A stretch of 64,000 bases of DNA from an uncultured Clostridia bacterium (GCA_949286835.1 CASEDP010000004.1:62001-126000), one strand, 5' to 3'; counted from the stretch's first letter, positions 1-7,812 are shown. Notes: generated by a model from the sequence alone, not told the origin. Made by a program: numbers and translations.

Positions 1-1278
1 CTTAGTCAATGGCGGAAAGAGTTTTAGCGACATCAGAGCTGCCTCTGCGACGACGGCAACGGCGAGGGACGCCACGCCCAGCCCGGAAATGCGGGCGCAG
101 CAGAGCGAGAAAACCGCCGCAAGCGCGCACGCCGCGGGGCATATGTATCTGACCAAAAAGGACGCCGCGCCGTCCGCCATAAACTGCCTGCCGGTGCGCG
201 CAAAGAGCAGACATTCGCCTGCGGCTATAAGCGGAGCGGCAACCGTGCACGCGACAAAGTCGCACGCAGCCACCATATCACCGTCCGCCGCGAGAAAGGG
301 CGAGATAATAAACCCGACCGCGCAGACCGCGGGCAATGCACCGCCGTGTTCGCGTACGAGCGGAAAGATGAGCGAACACGCCGACTGCACCGCGACGACG
401 AGCAGGGCTGCAAAAGCGATAAAACTAAACGCCTTACCCGACGCCCCTTCTCCGTACACCGCAGCAAAAATGCGGGGAAACAGCTCGCCCGAAGCGGAGA
501 GCCCGTCGCCGTTGCCGCCGATTACTCCGTACGGCATCACTGCGGCATATGCGATGAGACAGACGGTGAAATTTGCCCCGACTATCTTCGCCGCACACCT
601 TGCAGGGCTGACCTCCGCAGACATCTCCGCGGCAAACGCGGGCATAACCCCCGCCGCGAGCGAAAGCGAGAGCATCGCCTGGCAGAGCGCATCCGTCCAC
701 ACCGCGCCCGAAAGCAGCGAAAGGGGCGAAAAGGCGACTTTTATATTGCCGAACCCGACGACCGCTATGGGCAAGATTGCGATGTGAAAGGAGCACAGCG
801 ACAACCTGCCGGAGCGCGAAAGTCGGGCAGAACCGCCCGAAAGAAGCGCAAACACCGCCGCCCAGACGACCGCAGAGAGCGCGACCGACTGCGGGAAAGA
901 GCCCTCCGCCCCCGCCGCCGCAAGCGCGGCGTTGCCCGTGCCGAGCATCACTCCGCCGTAGTACAGCCCTATGAACGCCGAATTTGCGACCGCCGCCCAC
1001 GCAAGAAAGCCCGCGCGCGGCGAAAGACGGCCTATGCAGCCCGACAGCGGCGATCTGAACTTTGCGCCGACGGACATCTCCGCGACGAGCAAAGGCAGAC
1101 AGACGAGCGCGAGACAGAGCGCGTATGCGGCGACGAACGCCACGCCGTAGCGGGCGCAAAGCCCCGGGAAGCGCATAGCGTTTCCCAGCCCCGTCGCCGC
1201 ACCTATCGCCGAAAATATATCGCCGCCCCGCTTCGCCCCGCTCTGCCGCAGGCTGCCTTTGCATCTCTTTGCCGCCAT
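1..1278 (-). CDS. Sodium-dependent transporter, NSS (neurotransmitter:sodium symporter) family, C-terminus cut by window edge
   Basis: The minus-strand frame opened by the ATG at 1278 stays open to base 1, giving 426 residues without a stop. Residues about 20-34 (SAIGAATGLGNAMRFPG) match the unwound first helix of the LeuT/NSS fold, where sodium and the amino acid bind. About ten further hydrophobic segments follow, for example around the GLYYGGVML stretch. The family is normally 440-510 residues, so a short C-terminal part lies outside. It should import a small amino-acid-like substrate with sodium; the substrate cannot be told. An in-frame ATG at 1308 is an alternative start; neither start has a clear ribosome binding site. 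Confidence 0.82.
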   Translation of the reverse strand, partial: MAAKRCKGSLRQSGAKRGGDIFSAIGAATGLGNAMRFPGLCARYGVAFVAAYALCLALVCLPLLVAEMSVGAKFRSPLSGCIGRLSPRAGFLAWAAVANSAFIGLYYGGVMLGTGNAALAAAGAEGSFPQSVALSAVVWAAVFALLSGGSARLSRSGRLSLCSFHIAILPIAVVGFGNIKVAFSPLSLLSGAVWTDALCQAMLSLSLAAGVMPAFAAEMSAEVSPARCAAKIVGANFTVCLIAYAAVMPYGVIGGNGDGLSASGELFPRIFAAVYGEGASGKAFSFIAFAALLVVAVQSACSLIFPLVREHGGALPAVCAVGFIISPFLAADGDMVAACDFVACTVAAPLIAAGECLLFARTGRQFMADGAASFLVRYICPAACALAAVFSLCCARISGLGVASLAVAVVAEAALMSLKLFPPLTK

Positions 1279-1320
1279 AGTTAAATATACTATGCCGTCA
1301 TACGGCATTTAATTACCCGG

Positions 1321-1560
1321 AAAATTGCGCCGCATATATGCGCCCGCATTCGGCAATCTGCGAGGTTACCCGCCTTATATGCCGCAACAAAAAGTCATTG
1401 CCCCCTGCATATGCCGAGGATAACGCCATATTCGGGCTGTTTTGCAATTGCCCCGCACATATGCCCCGACAAACGCCGTTTATGCTCTATTTTAAAATTG
1501 CCCCGCATATATGTCGCCGTCATTGCATTTACCCGCAGGATATGCCCCATTCGGCAAGAA
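1321..1560 (+). repeat. Array of about six degenerate CATATATG-core repeats
   Basis: Six units begin near 1324, 1364, 1397, 1446, 1496 and 1528, all in the same orientation and 32-50 bp apart. The best units (1446 and 1496) read ATTGCCCC, then GCACATATGC or GCATATATGT, then a loosely kept tail resembling CAACGC. Others keep only the ATATG core and flanking CCC. The same unit recurs at 7103-7222, 10634-10668, 20383-20490 and 62057-62151. The array lies between the terminator of the DegV gene and the start of the NSS transporter gene. No protein-coding sense is evident. Confidence 0.75.
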
Positions 1561-1593
1561 TTTTAAAGGGCGGCGCCGAAAACGGCGCCGCCC
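1558..1593 (-). terminator. Rho-independent terminator of the first DegV gene
   Basis: An 11-bp perfect GC stem (1568-1578 with 1583-1593) with an AAAA/TTTT loop lies about 20 bases past the DegV stop. On the minus strand it is followed by CTTTAAAATTC, a weak U-tract. Confidence 0.6.
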
Positions 1594-1614
1594 ATAGCTA
1601 TTTCGACTGTTGTA

Positions 1615-2505
1615 TTAAATTCCTCGCTTATCCGAAGAGAAGAAGAACAGCGCAACCGTTCCCGGCCCCGTGTGGGAGCCGATTACCGTGCCTATGTCGT
1701 TGATTTCGACCTTGCCGTTCATCTTGGGGAAATTCGCCTCTGCGAGGTCGGCAATCGCCCTGGCGTCGTCATAAGCCATAGAAGTGGACATAAAGACCTT
1801 GTCGCGGTAGTCGGAGCCGCCTTCTGCCTGAGCGCACATAATCGAGAACATCTCACGTATTGCCTTTTTCTTGCCCATAGCCTTCTTGCGGACGATGAGC
1901 TTGCCTTCCGAATTGACATCCATAACGGGACATACGCCGAGCAGGGTGCCAATCGCCGCCGACGCGCCCGAAATTCTTCCGCCGCGCTTGAAGTGCTGAA
2001 GATTTGTCGAGAAGAACCAGTGGCGAAGGCGGAGCTTGTTCTCCTCCAACCAGTTCCTGAGCTCGTCGATGCCCATTCCGCCCTCTTTGAGCTCCGCCGC
2101 CTTGTCGACGAGCAGACCGTAGCCGGACGAAGCCGCGAGCGAATCCACGACATAGAACTTTCTTTCGGGGTATTTGGGCGCAAGCTCCTTCTGCGCGGCG
2201 AGCGCCGAGGCATAGCCGCCCGAAAGTCCCGACGAAAATTCGATGTGAAGGACGTCCTTGCCCGCCTTCAAATGCGGCTCTATCACCGCGATGAGCTCTT
2301 CGGGCGTCACCTGCGAGGTGGTGGGCATTGCACCCGCGTCAATCGTGCCGTAAAATTCCTTTGGGGTCACGGACCGGTAGAGGTCGTCGAGATGGTCGAC
2401 GCCGTCTATTATATAGTGATAGGTACCGAAATCTACCCCGAGTTTTTCCATATGCGCCCCGGAAAGGTCGCAGGTTGAACAACAGGTTATTACGTATCCG
2501 GCCAT
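1615..2505 (-). CDS. DegV family protein (fatty-acid-binding fold)
   Basis: A 296-residue protein of standard DegV length. The family binds long-chain fatty acids; in Firmicutes some members (FakB) present the fatty acid to the kinase FakA for phospholipid synthesis. Visible family signatures are SSGLSGGYASA near residue 90, where the fatty acid carboxylate is held, VVDSLAASSGYG near 124, and the HTGPGTVALFF tail. AAGGAG sits 9 bases before the ATG. It stands alone between repeat-rich spacers. A second, diverged DegV lies at 15767-16615. Which of the two serves a FakA cannot be told because no kinase is in the window. Confidence 0.9.
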   Translation of the reverse strand: MAGYVITCCSTCDLSGAHMEKLGVDFGTYHYIIDGVDHLDDLYRSVTPKEFYGTIDAGAMPTTSQVTPEELIAVIEPHLKAGKDVLHIEFSSGLSGGYASALAAQKELAPKYPERKFYVVDSLAASSGYGLLVDKAAELKEGGMGIDELRNWLEENKLRLRHWFFSTNLQHFKRGGRISGASAAIGTLLGVCPVMDVNSEGKLIVRKKAMGKKKAIREMFSIMCAQAEGGSDYRDKVFMSTSMAYDDARAIADLAEANFPKMNGKVEINDIGTVIGSHTGPGTVALFFFSSDKRGI

Positions 2506-2546
2506 AATTAAAATCTCCTTGATGTATTTGATTATACTGTGTCATT

Positions 2547-2575
2547 ATAATAATACCGCCGCGAATTAAAATCAA
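2547..2575 (-). promoter_or_regulatory. Candidate promoter of the first DegV gene
   Basis: On the minus strand TTGATT (2570-2575) and TATTAT (2547-2552) are separated by 17 bases, just upstream of the gene. An overlapping TATAAT at 2544-2549 has poor spacing. Confidence 0.4.
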
Positions 2576-2706
2576 GCGCTGTCTTTCTACGTATTTCAAA
2601 ACGCCTCTACTGTTCAATTTTTACACTCTACCGTCGGTAGAGTTGCACATTTTTTGCCGCTTTTTCGCCGTCTTTTTTCGACAAAAACGGTTTTTTGTTT
2701 GGGAGC

Positions 2707-2826
2707 GGCAATTTAATCGGAGGGCAAATTTACTTGCGGCAACGCCCGAGCGTGGGAATAAATTTGCTTGGGATAATGTCCAATCGAGGCATATATTTGC
2801 CCGGGACAACGCCTATTTAACTCTAT
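2707..2826 (+). repeat. Roughly 33-bp periodic repeat array
   Basis: Three successive units starting near 2726, 2760 and 2793 share the layout AATTT, then a C/G-rich GGCAACGCC or GGATAATGTC part, then GGCAT or GGAAT, with a period of 33-34 bases. The last unit contains CATATATTTGCC followed by CAACGCC, which resembles the repeat family at 1321-1560, so this may be a decayed relative. Confidence 0.45.
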
Positions 2827-3520
2827 TCTATGTCGCGCACGCGCGTATGGAACGGGCGGAAACACACGGCATACAGCCGCCGCACCCGCCTGACGGCAAA
2901 AAATCGAGGCAACATTCTGCGCGGCAAAAATTTCGGAGAAGTAAAATTCGGCAGAAGCAACTAAGGCTTTGGAGCGACAAAAGCCATAAAAACGACTAAA
3001 GCCCGAAAAGCGTTCAAAATTCAAGGGCGGCGGCGATATCCGAACAGTCGGACATCGCCGCCGCATTTGCCGCCCCGCTAAACCTGCCGCATTTGCCGCC
3101 CTCCCCGCTACCCCGACACCCCCCACAAACCCGCCGCAACTTCCTTCCGCAAAGTCTTTACCGCCCGAACGACCAACCTCTTCCGTCTCGGCAACAATCC
3201 TTTCCTCCTCCGCCACGCTGCGCCGCCTTACCCTCTGCGACCCGAGGCTTTCCTCCTCTGCTCCAACACTCCGCCACTCCCCCTCTTAACCGCTTTCTTT
3301 TCCCCGCCCGCCGCCCGCCGCAAGACGGCGGCGGGGAGACGGCAGGGCGCAGGACGCCAAAACACCAAGGCGACATAGCGCAAAATATCGGGTATAACAA
3401 TTTCTTATAGTTTGCGGCGGGGGAACATCCGCGCAGGGAAATATTGGAAAAATTTGCGCGCGGTTGACCTTTTACGCGCATAAACGCCCTTTTATGCCGC
3501 GATTTATGCACTTTTACGCA
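2827..3520. other. Non-coding spacer with no recognisable gene
   Basis: This is most of a 1.26-kb gap between divergent genes. I see no frame with protein-like composition. It holds a long hairpin (3027-3064) and a strongly pyrimidine-rich stretch on the plus strand at about 3080-3310. Several open frames exist on both strands but are low-complexity Pro/Arg/Gly translations of the skewed DNA. Confidence 0.5.
3027..3064. repeat. 17-bp inverted repeat (hairpin)
   Basis: Arms 3027-3043 and 3048-3064 pair over 17 bp with one A-C mismatch and an ACAG loop. Neither side has a clear U-tract, so it is not an obvious terminator. Confidence 0.6.
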
Positions 3521-3527
3521 AAATCAT

Positions 3528-3576
3528 ACACAATATATAGTGAATTTGTTAAAAACTTTCATACAAGATATTGTGT
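3528..3576 (+). promoter_or_regulatory. First pair of NrdR boxes
   Basis: Two 16-bp near-palindromes, 3528-3543 (ACACAATATATAGTGA) and 3561-3576 (ATACAAGATATTGTGT), match the NrdR-box consensus at about 14 of 16 positions each. Their centres are 33 bp apart, roughly three helical turns, as in known NrdR operators. They lie directly upstream of promoter P1. NrdR is the ATP/dATP-sensing repressor of ribonucleotide reductase genes. Confidence 0.85.
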
Positions 3577-3584
3577 TGACTTCC

Positions 3585-3613
3585 TTGACATAATCTGTAC
3601 GGGGGCATATAAT
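3585..3613 (+). promoter_or_regulatory. Promoter P1 of the nrd operon
   Basis: A perfect sigma-A promoter: TTGACA at 3585-3590, 17-nt spacer, TATAAT at 3608-3613. It starts 9 bp after the first NrdR-box pair, so a long leader of about 150 nt would precede nrdD. Confidence 0.85.
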
Positions 3614-3668
3614 AATAAAGCTGTCACTCGGAAAGGCAGTCTGCTATAAGTAAAAGCAATCGTTTGAC

Positions 3669-3716
3669 ACACAATATATTGTACGGGAAGTATTGACATA
3701 ACACAATATCTGTAGT
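3669..3716 (+). promoter_or_regulatory. Second pair of NrdR boxes
   Basis: Boxes at 3669-3684 (about 14 of 16 matches) and 3701-3716 (about 12 of 16) have centres 32 bp apart. The downstream box fills the spacer of promoter P2 and touches its -10, so NrdR binding would directly block RNA polymerase. Confidence 0.82.
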
Positions 3717-3721
3717 ACAAT
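3693..3721 (+). promoter_or_regulatory. Promoter P2 of the nrd operon
   Basis: TTGACA at 3693-3698, 17-nt spacer, TACAAT at 3716-3721. The spacer is occupied by an NrdR box. The transcript would start about 40 nt before the nrdD ATG. Confidence 0.85.
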
Positions 3722-3768
3722 GAAAATGTTCCCGATTAAAGAACACGACCCAAAGGGGGATTAAATAG

Positions 3769-5895
3769 ATGAAAGTCATTAAAAGAGACGGCAAAACAGT
3801 AGACTTTGACAGAGCCAAGATATTCAACGCCATAAGCAAGGCCAACCAGGCGGTTGACTTTGAGGACAGGGCGACCGACGAACAGATCACTTCCATTGTG
3901 GACGACATCGCCGCACGCCACAGATCCAGACTGCTGGTAGAGGATATCCAGGATATGGTGGAGGAAAAGCTGATGGAACTGCAGAAGTTCCATCTTATGA
4001 AGGCGTATATCCTCTACCGCTATGAGCGCGCACTCGTCAGAAAGGCAAACACCACCGACGAGAGCATACTCTCGCTCATAAAGAACGCCAACAAGGACGT
4101 TATGGAGGAGAACTCCAACAAGAACGCGCACACCGCGTCCACCCAGCGCGACCTCATCGCGGGCGAAGTTTCCAAAGACCTGACGAGGAGAATATTGCTC
4201 CCCGAATACATCTCCAAGGCGCACGACGAGGGAGCAATACATTTCCACGACGCCGACTACTTCCTTCAGCCCATATTCAACTGCTGCCTTGTAAACATAA
4301 AGGATATGCTTGACAACGGCACCGTGATGAACGGCAAGATGATTGAAAGCCCCAAGTCCTTCCAGGTTGCCTGCACGATAATCACGCAGATTATCGCCTC
4401 GGTCGCATCCTCGCAGTACGGCGGACAGTCGGTAAACGTCGCTCACCTCGGCAAATACCTGCGCCGCACGCGCGAAAAGTATATGAAGGAATGCGACGAG
4501 GAGTTCGGCGACAGTATGAGCGAGAGCGACAAGAAGAGAGTTGTCGACCTCCGCGTCAGGGACGAGCTCAAAGCGGGCGTCCAGACCATACAGTACCAGA
4601 TAAATACGCTTATGACGACCAACGGTCAGTCTCCCTTCGTCACGCTCTTTTTATACCTCGACGAGAAGGACGAGTACATCGAAGAGAACGCGATGATAAT
4701 AGAAGAAATCTTAAAGCAGCGCTATCAGGGCATAAAGAACGAAGTGGGCGTATTTGTCACCCCCGCTTTCCCCAAGCTCATATATGTGCTCGACGAAAAC
4801 AACTGCCTCAAGGGCGGCAAATATGACTATCTCACCAGGCTTGCCGTAAAGTGCTCCTCCAAGCGCCTCTATCCCGACTATATCTCGGCAAAGAAGATGC
4901 GCGAAAATTACGAGGGCAACGTATTCTCGCCTATGGGCTGCCGCTCCTTCCTTTCCCCCTGGAAAGACGAAAACGGCAACTATAAGTTCGAGGGCAGGTT
5001 CAACCAGGGCGTAGTTTCCATAAACCTTCCCCAGTGCGGCATACTTGCACGCGGCGACGAGAAGAAGTTCTGGGAGCTCCTCGAAGAGAGGCTTCAGCTC
5101 TGCTTCGATGCGCTTATGTGCCGCCACAACGCGCTTATGGGCACGCTTTCGGACGTATCGCCCGTGCACTGGCAGTACGGCGCCATTGCAAGGCTCGGCA
5201 AGGGCGAGAAGATTGACAAGTACCTGATGGACGGATATTCGACGATATCGCTCGGCTATATCGGTCTCTATGAGGTGACCAAGCTCGTCAAGGGTGTCAG
5301 CCACACCACTCCCGAAGGCGAAAAGTTCGCGCTCAAGGTTATGAACACCTTGAGGGCACACTGCGAGAAGTGGAAGAAGGAAACGGGGCTGGGCTTCGGT
5401 CTCTACGGCACCCCTGCAGAGAGCCTTTGCTATCGCTTTGCAAGGATAGACAAGGAGCGCTTCGGCACCATAAAGGACGTAACAGACAAGGGCTATTACA
5501 CCAACAGCTATCACGTAGACGTCAGGGAGAAGATTGACGCGTTCTCCAAGTTCAATTTCGAGAGCCAGTTCCAGCAGATATCCTCTGGCGGCGCAATCTC
5601 CTATGTCGAGATACCCAATATGCGCAACAACCTGACGGCTATGGAGGACGTCGTAAAGTTCATCTACGACAACATTCAGTACGCCGAATTCAACACCAAG
5701 TCCGACTATTGCCACGTTTGCGGCTTCGACGGCGAGATTATAATAAACGACGACAACGAATGGGAATGCCCCATCTGCCACAACAAGGACCAGAGGAAGA
5801 TGAACGTCACCCGCCGCACCTGCGGATACCTGGGCGAGAACTTCTGGAACGTAGGCAAGACAAAGGAAATTAAGGCGAGGGTTTTACACCTTTAA
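3769..5895 (+). CDS. nrdD: Anaerobic (class III) ribonucleoside-triphosphate reductase
   Basis: This 708-residue glycyl-radical enzyme reduces ribonucleoside triphosphates to deoxynucleotides in the absence of oxygen. An ATP-cone regulatory domain fills residues 1 to about 90 (KVIKRDGKTVDFD at the start). The candidate thiyl cysteine is in the SPMGCRSF loop at about residue 391. The C-terminus has the zinc site, CHVCG (Cys 648) and CPIC, and the radical glycine in RTCGYLGENFW (Gly 686). An AAAGGGGG ribosome site lies about 10 bases before the ATG. Two NrdR-operator/promoter sets control it, and the activase gene nrdG and dUTPase gene dut follow on the same strand. Confidence 0.97.
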   Translation: MKVIKRDGKTVDFDRAKIFNAISKANQAVDFEDRATDEQITSIVDDIAARHRSRLLVEDIQDMVEEKLMELQKFHLMKAYILYRYERALVRKANTTDESILSLIKNANKDVMEENSNKNAHTASTQRDLIAGEVSKDLTRRILLPEYISKAHDEGAIHFHDADYFLQPIFNCCLVNIKDMLDNGTVMNGKMIESPKSFQVACTIITQIIASVASSQYGGQSVNVAHLGKYLRRTREKYMKECDEEFGDSMSESDKKRVVDLRVRDELKAGVQTIQYQINTLMTTNGQSPFVTLFLYLDEKDEYIEENAMIIEEILKQRYQGIKNEVGVFVTPAFPKLIYVLDENNCLKGGKYDYLTRLAVKCSSKRLYPDYISAKKMRENYEGNVFSPMGCRSFLSPWKDENGNYKFEGRFNQGVVSINLPQCGILARGDEKKFWELLEERLQLCFDALMCRHNALMGTLSDVSPVHWQYGAIARLGKGEKIDKYLMDGYSTISLGYIGLYEVTKLVKGVSHTTPEGEKFALKVMNTLRAHCEKWKKETGLGFGLYGTPAESLCYRFARIDKERFGTIKDVTDKGYYTNSYHVDVREKIDAFSKFNFESQFQQISSGGAISYVEIPNMRNNLTAMEDVVKFIYDNIQYAEFNTKSDYCHVCGFDGEIIINDDNEWECPICHNKDQRKMNVTRRTCGYLGENFWNVGKTKEIKARVLHL

Positions 5896-5916
5896 TTCAA
5901 CTTAATAAAATGCACC

Positions 5917-5951
5917 TTTTCGCCGCCACGCTTACAGCTCGGCGGCGAAAA
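5917..5951. other. Intercistronic hairpin between nrdD and nrdG
   Basis: Arms 5917-5927 and 5941-5951 form an 11-bp stem (TTTTCGCCGCC with its complement). It is followed by CGGC on the plus strand rather than a U-tract, so it looks more like an mRNA-stabilising or processing hairpin than a terminator. Confidence 0.5.
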
Positions 5952-6049
5952 CGGCTTTAAATGCGGCGACAGCAAGCGCGGGCGGCAATGCCGCGAAAAG
6001 AAACGCCGCACAGACAGCCGCGGAAAAGCGGCAAACAGGGAAACGCATT

Positions 6050-6583
6050 ATGAACTATGCAACTATAAAATGGTATGACATATCCAACGGTCCCGGCGTG
6101 AGGGTCAGCCTGTACGTTTCGGGCTGCAGAAACCACTGCAAGGGCTGTTTCAACAAGGAGACGTGGGACTTTGACTATGGCGAGCCCTTCACCAAAGAGG
6201 TCGAGGACAAGATTATAGAGGGAATGAACCACGAATACATTAAGGGCTTTACCCTGCTCGGCGGCGACCCCTTCGAGCCCGAAAACGCAAAGGTTTTAGC
6301 CCCCTTTATGAAGAGGCTGAGGGCGGCATATCCCGACAAATCGTTCTGGTGCTTTACGGGCTATGACTTCGAGGCGGATCTGCTTACGGGCAGACAGGGC
6401 GACCCCGACGACGTGATGGACATATTAAAGACGCTGGACGTGCTGGTGGACGGCAAATTTATAGAGGCGCTGAAAGACCTTAACCTCAAGTTCAAGGGTT
6501 CTTCCAACCAGCGCACGATACTCGTAAAGCCCTCTCTCGAAAGGGACGAAGTCGTGCTCTGGGACGAAGTTTCGGTAGTATAA
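6050..6583 (+). CDS. nrdG: Anaerobic ribonucleotide reductase activating protein (radical SAM)
   Basis: A 177-residue radical-SAM enzyme that uses a [4Fe-4S] cluster and S-adenosylmethionine to place the glycyl radical on NrdD. The cluster motif CRNHCKGC is at residues 26-33 and the SAM-binding LLGGDPFE follows near residue 71. Length and order after nrdD are typical. About 155 bases separate it from nrdD, including a hairpin, and only 16 bases separate it from dut, so the three are probably one transcript. The ribosome site (AGGGAAA) is moderate. Confidence 0.95.
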   Translation: MNYATIKWYDISNGPGVRVSLYVSGCRNHCKGCFNKETWDFDYGEPFTKEVEDKIIEGMNHEYIKGFTLLGGDPFEPENAKVLAPFMKRLRAAYPDKSFWCFTGYDFEADLLTGRQGDPDDVMDILKTLDVLVDGKFIEALKDLNLKFKGSSNQRTILVKPSLERDEVVLWDEVSVV

Positions 6584-6599
6584 AGATAAGAGGATACAT

Positions 6600-7037
6600 A
6601 TGAAAATCAACGTAAAGAAGCTGAACGAAAACGCAAAGCTCCCGACATACGGCAGCAAGGACGCCGCGGGCGCTGACCTGTATGCCTGCACGGCAGAAGA
6701 GATTGAGATTGCCCCCCACGCCACCGCGATGATACCGACGGGCATTGCGCTGGAACTGCCCGTAGGCTATGCGGGATTTATCTACGCGAGGAGCGGACTT
6801 GCCTCCAAAAAGGGACTTGCCCCCGCCAACAAGGTGGGCGTCGTAGACTGCGATTACCGCGGAGAGGTAAAAGTCGCGCTGCACAACCACACCGAAATTC
6901 CCCAGACGATTGCCGCGGGCGAGAGAGTTGCGCAGCTCGTGGTTGCGCCCTATATAACGGCGGATTTCGAGGAAGTCGACGAGCTCTCCTCCACCGAACG
7001 CGGAGCGGGCGGCTTCGGCTCTACGGGAACAAAGTAA
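6600..7037 (+). CDS. dut: dUTP diphosphatase (dUTPase)
   Basis: A 145-residue trimeric-type dUTPase that hydrolyses dUTP to dUMP, keeping uracil out of DNA and feeding dTMP synthesis. Motif 1 is DAAGADLYA, motif 2 ARSGLA, motif 3 VGVVDCDYRG with the catalytic aspartate, and motif 5 RGAGGFGSTG at the C-terminus. The ribosome site AAGAGGAT lies 7 bases before the ATG. It ends the nrd operon, where it makes sense beside deoxynucleotide synthesis, and is followed by a strong terminator. Confidence 0.96.
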   Translation: MKINVKKLNENAKLPTYGSKDAAGADLYACTAEEIEIAPHATAMIPTGIALELPVGYAGFIYARSGLASKKGLAPANKVGVVDCDYRGEVKVALHNHTEIPQTIAAGERVAQLVVAPYITADFEEVDELSSTERGAGGFGSTGTK

Positions 7038-7051
7038 AGATATAAATATCG

Positions 7052-7081
7052 CGGGGCGGTTTTAAACCGCCCCGTTTTTTT
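7052..7081 (+). terminator. Rho-independent terminator of nrdD-nrdG-dut
   Basis: A perfect 11-bp stem (7052-7062 with 7064-7074) is followed by seven T residues (7075-7081). Confidence 0.93.
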
Positions 7082-7102
7082 GCGTTCGTCGCGCCATATA
7101 TT

Positions 7103-7222
7103 AAAATTGCCCCGCATATATGCCGCAGACAACGCTATTTTTTGCCCGTAGCGCAGGAAGGAGCCATTGCCCCGCATATATGCCGCAGGCAACGCCGTTA
7201 CACCGAGAATATGCGGCAAATA
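7103..7222 (+). repeat. CATATATG-core repeats, two good copies and one decayed
   Basis: Copies at 7105-7135 and 7165-7196 are nearly identical over 30 bases: ATTGCCCC, GCATATATGC, CGCAG then GCAACGC or ACAACGC. A decayed third (AATATGCGGCAAATAACGC) is at 7208-7226. They fill the gap between the dut terminator and the 3' end of the HNH gene. Confidence 0.8.
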
Positions 7223-7253
7223 ACGCGCACAAAAGACGTGGGCGTGTTTGCGG

Positions 7254-7679
7254 TTACAGAAAGTCCTTTAGAGCGGAGATATCCGTCTGCCACTCCCTTG
7301 CGCTGCGCTCGCGGTGGAGGGCGTTCGCCTCGCCGAGCGCCTTGCGGTATTCGGCGTAGCTTGCGCCGTTCACCTTCATATAGTGCTCGCTTGCCTCCCT
7401 TTCCCTGCCCATAAGCTGCGTCCTGCCGATGTGAACGACCTCGTGGCAGGGGCGGCAGATTGCGACTATGTCTTTAAGCTTCTGTATGCCCTTTTCGTCG
7501 TCGTACTCCCACCGCTCGTGCGCCTCTAACCGCGGAGAAAGAGCGCCGCAGATCATACACCTGCCGCCCGCGCGGGCATAAGCCTTCTTTCTGACGGCGT
7601 CCCACACCTCCCCGGGGAGGGCGCTCCTGAGATTTATGTACCAACAACTGTCGGGAACGAGTTCAAATTCAAGTTTCAT
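7254..7679 (-). CDS. HNH-fold nuclease-like protein
   Basis: A 141-residue protein with a complete HNH signature: CMICG, then EAHERWEYDD with the first histidine, then a CRPCHEVVHIGR zinc half-site carrying the last histidine. The spacing of the two CxxC pairs fits a treble-clef zinc finger. Similar stand-alone proteins beginning MKLEFELVP occur widely in bacteria and have no established role; nicking or restriction functions are possible. It is monocistronic with an AGAGGT ribosome site. No methylase, toxin partner, phage or intron feature is next to it. Confidence 0.75.
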   Translation of the reverse strand: MKLEFELVPDSCWYINLRSALPGEVWDAVRKKAYARAGGRCMICGALSPRLEAHERWEYDDEKGIQKLKDIVAICRPCHEVVHIGRTQLMGREREASEHYMKVNGASYAEYRKALGEANALHRERSAREWQTDISALKDFL

Positions 7680-7751
7680 TTACCTTTACCTCTGCCCGCG
7701 GGCAAAAAGATTGCAGACTGCGCTGTTTTTCTGCACATCGTGCCATTGATA

Positions 7752-7780
7752 TTGACAATTCGGAATGATGAGAATATAAT
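7752..7780 (+). promoter_or_regulatory. Promoter of the frameshifted zinc-ribbon gene
   Basis: TTGACA (7752-7757), 17-nt spacer, TATAAT (7775-7780): a perfect sigma-A promoter 33 bases before the start codon. Confidence 0.85.
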
Positions 7781-7812
7781 AATTGCAGACCGAATTAAAA
7801 GGAAGTGACTGT

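Noticed and set aside
434..1264. Arg/Gly-rich minus-strand frame of 276 codons at the left edge
   Set aside because: It is out of frame with the NSS transporter, whose frame gives hydrophobic helices and the family signature.
346..1284. Arg-rich plus-strand frame of 312 codons
   Set aside because: Composition is extreme (Arg, Lys, Ala) with no hydrophobic core; it shadows the transporter gene.
1321..1560. Possible CRISPR array
   Set aside because: The units are diverged from one another, have variable spacing and similar spacers, and no cas genes are present.
2713..3410. Overlapping open frames on both strands in the gap before nrdD
   Set aside because: They are low-complexity, Pro/Arg/Gly-rich translations of skewed DNA, without ribosome sites, and run through repeats and a hairpin.
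7254..7679. HNH protein as part of a homing intron or restriction island
   Set aside because: No intron boundaries, methylase or interrupted host gene are seen nearby.
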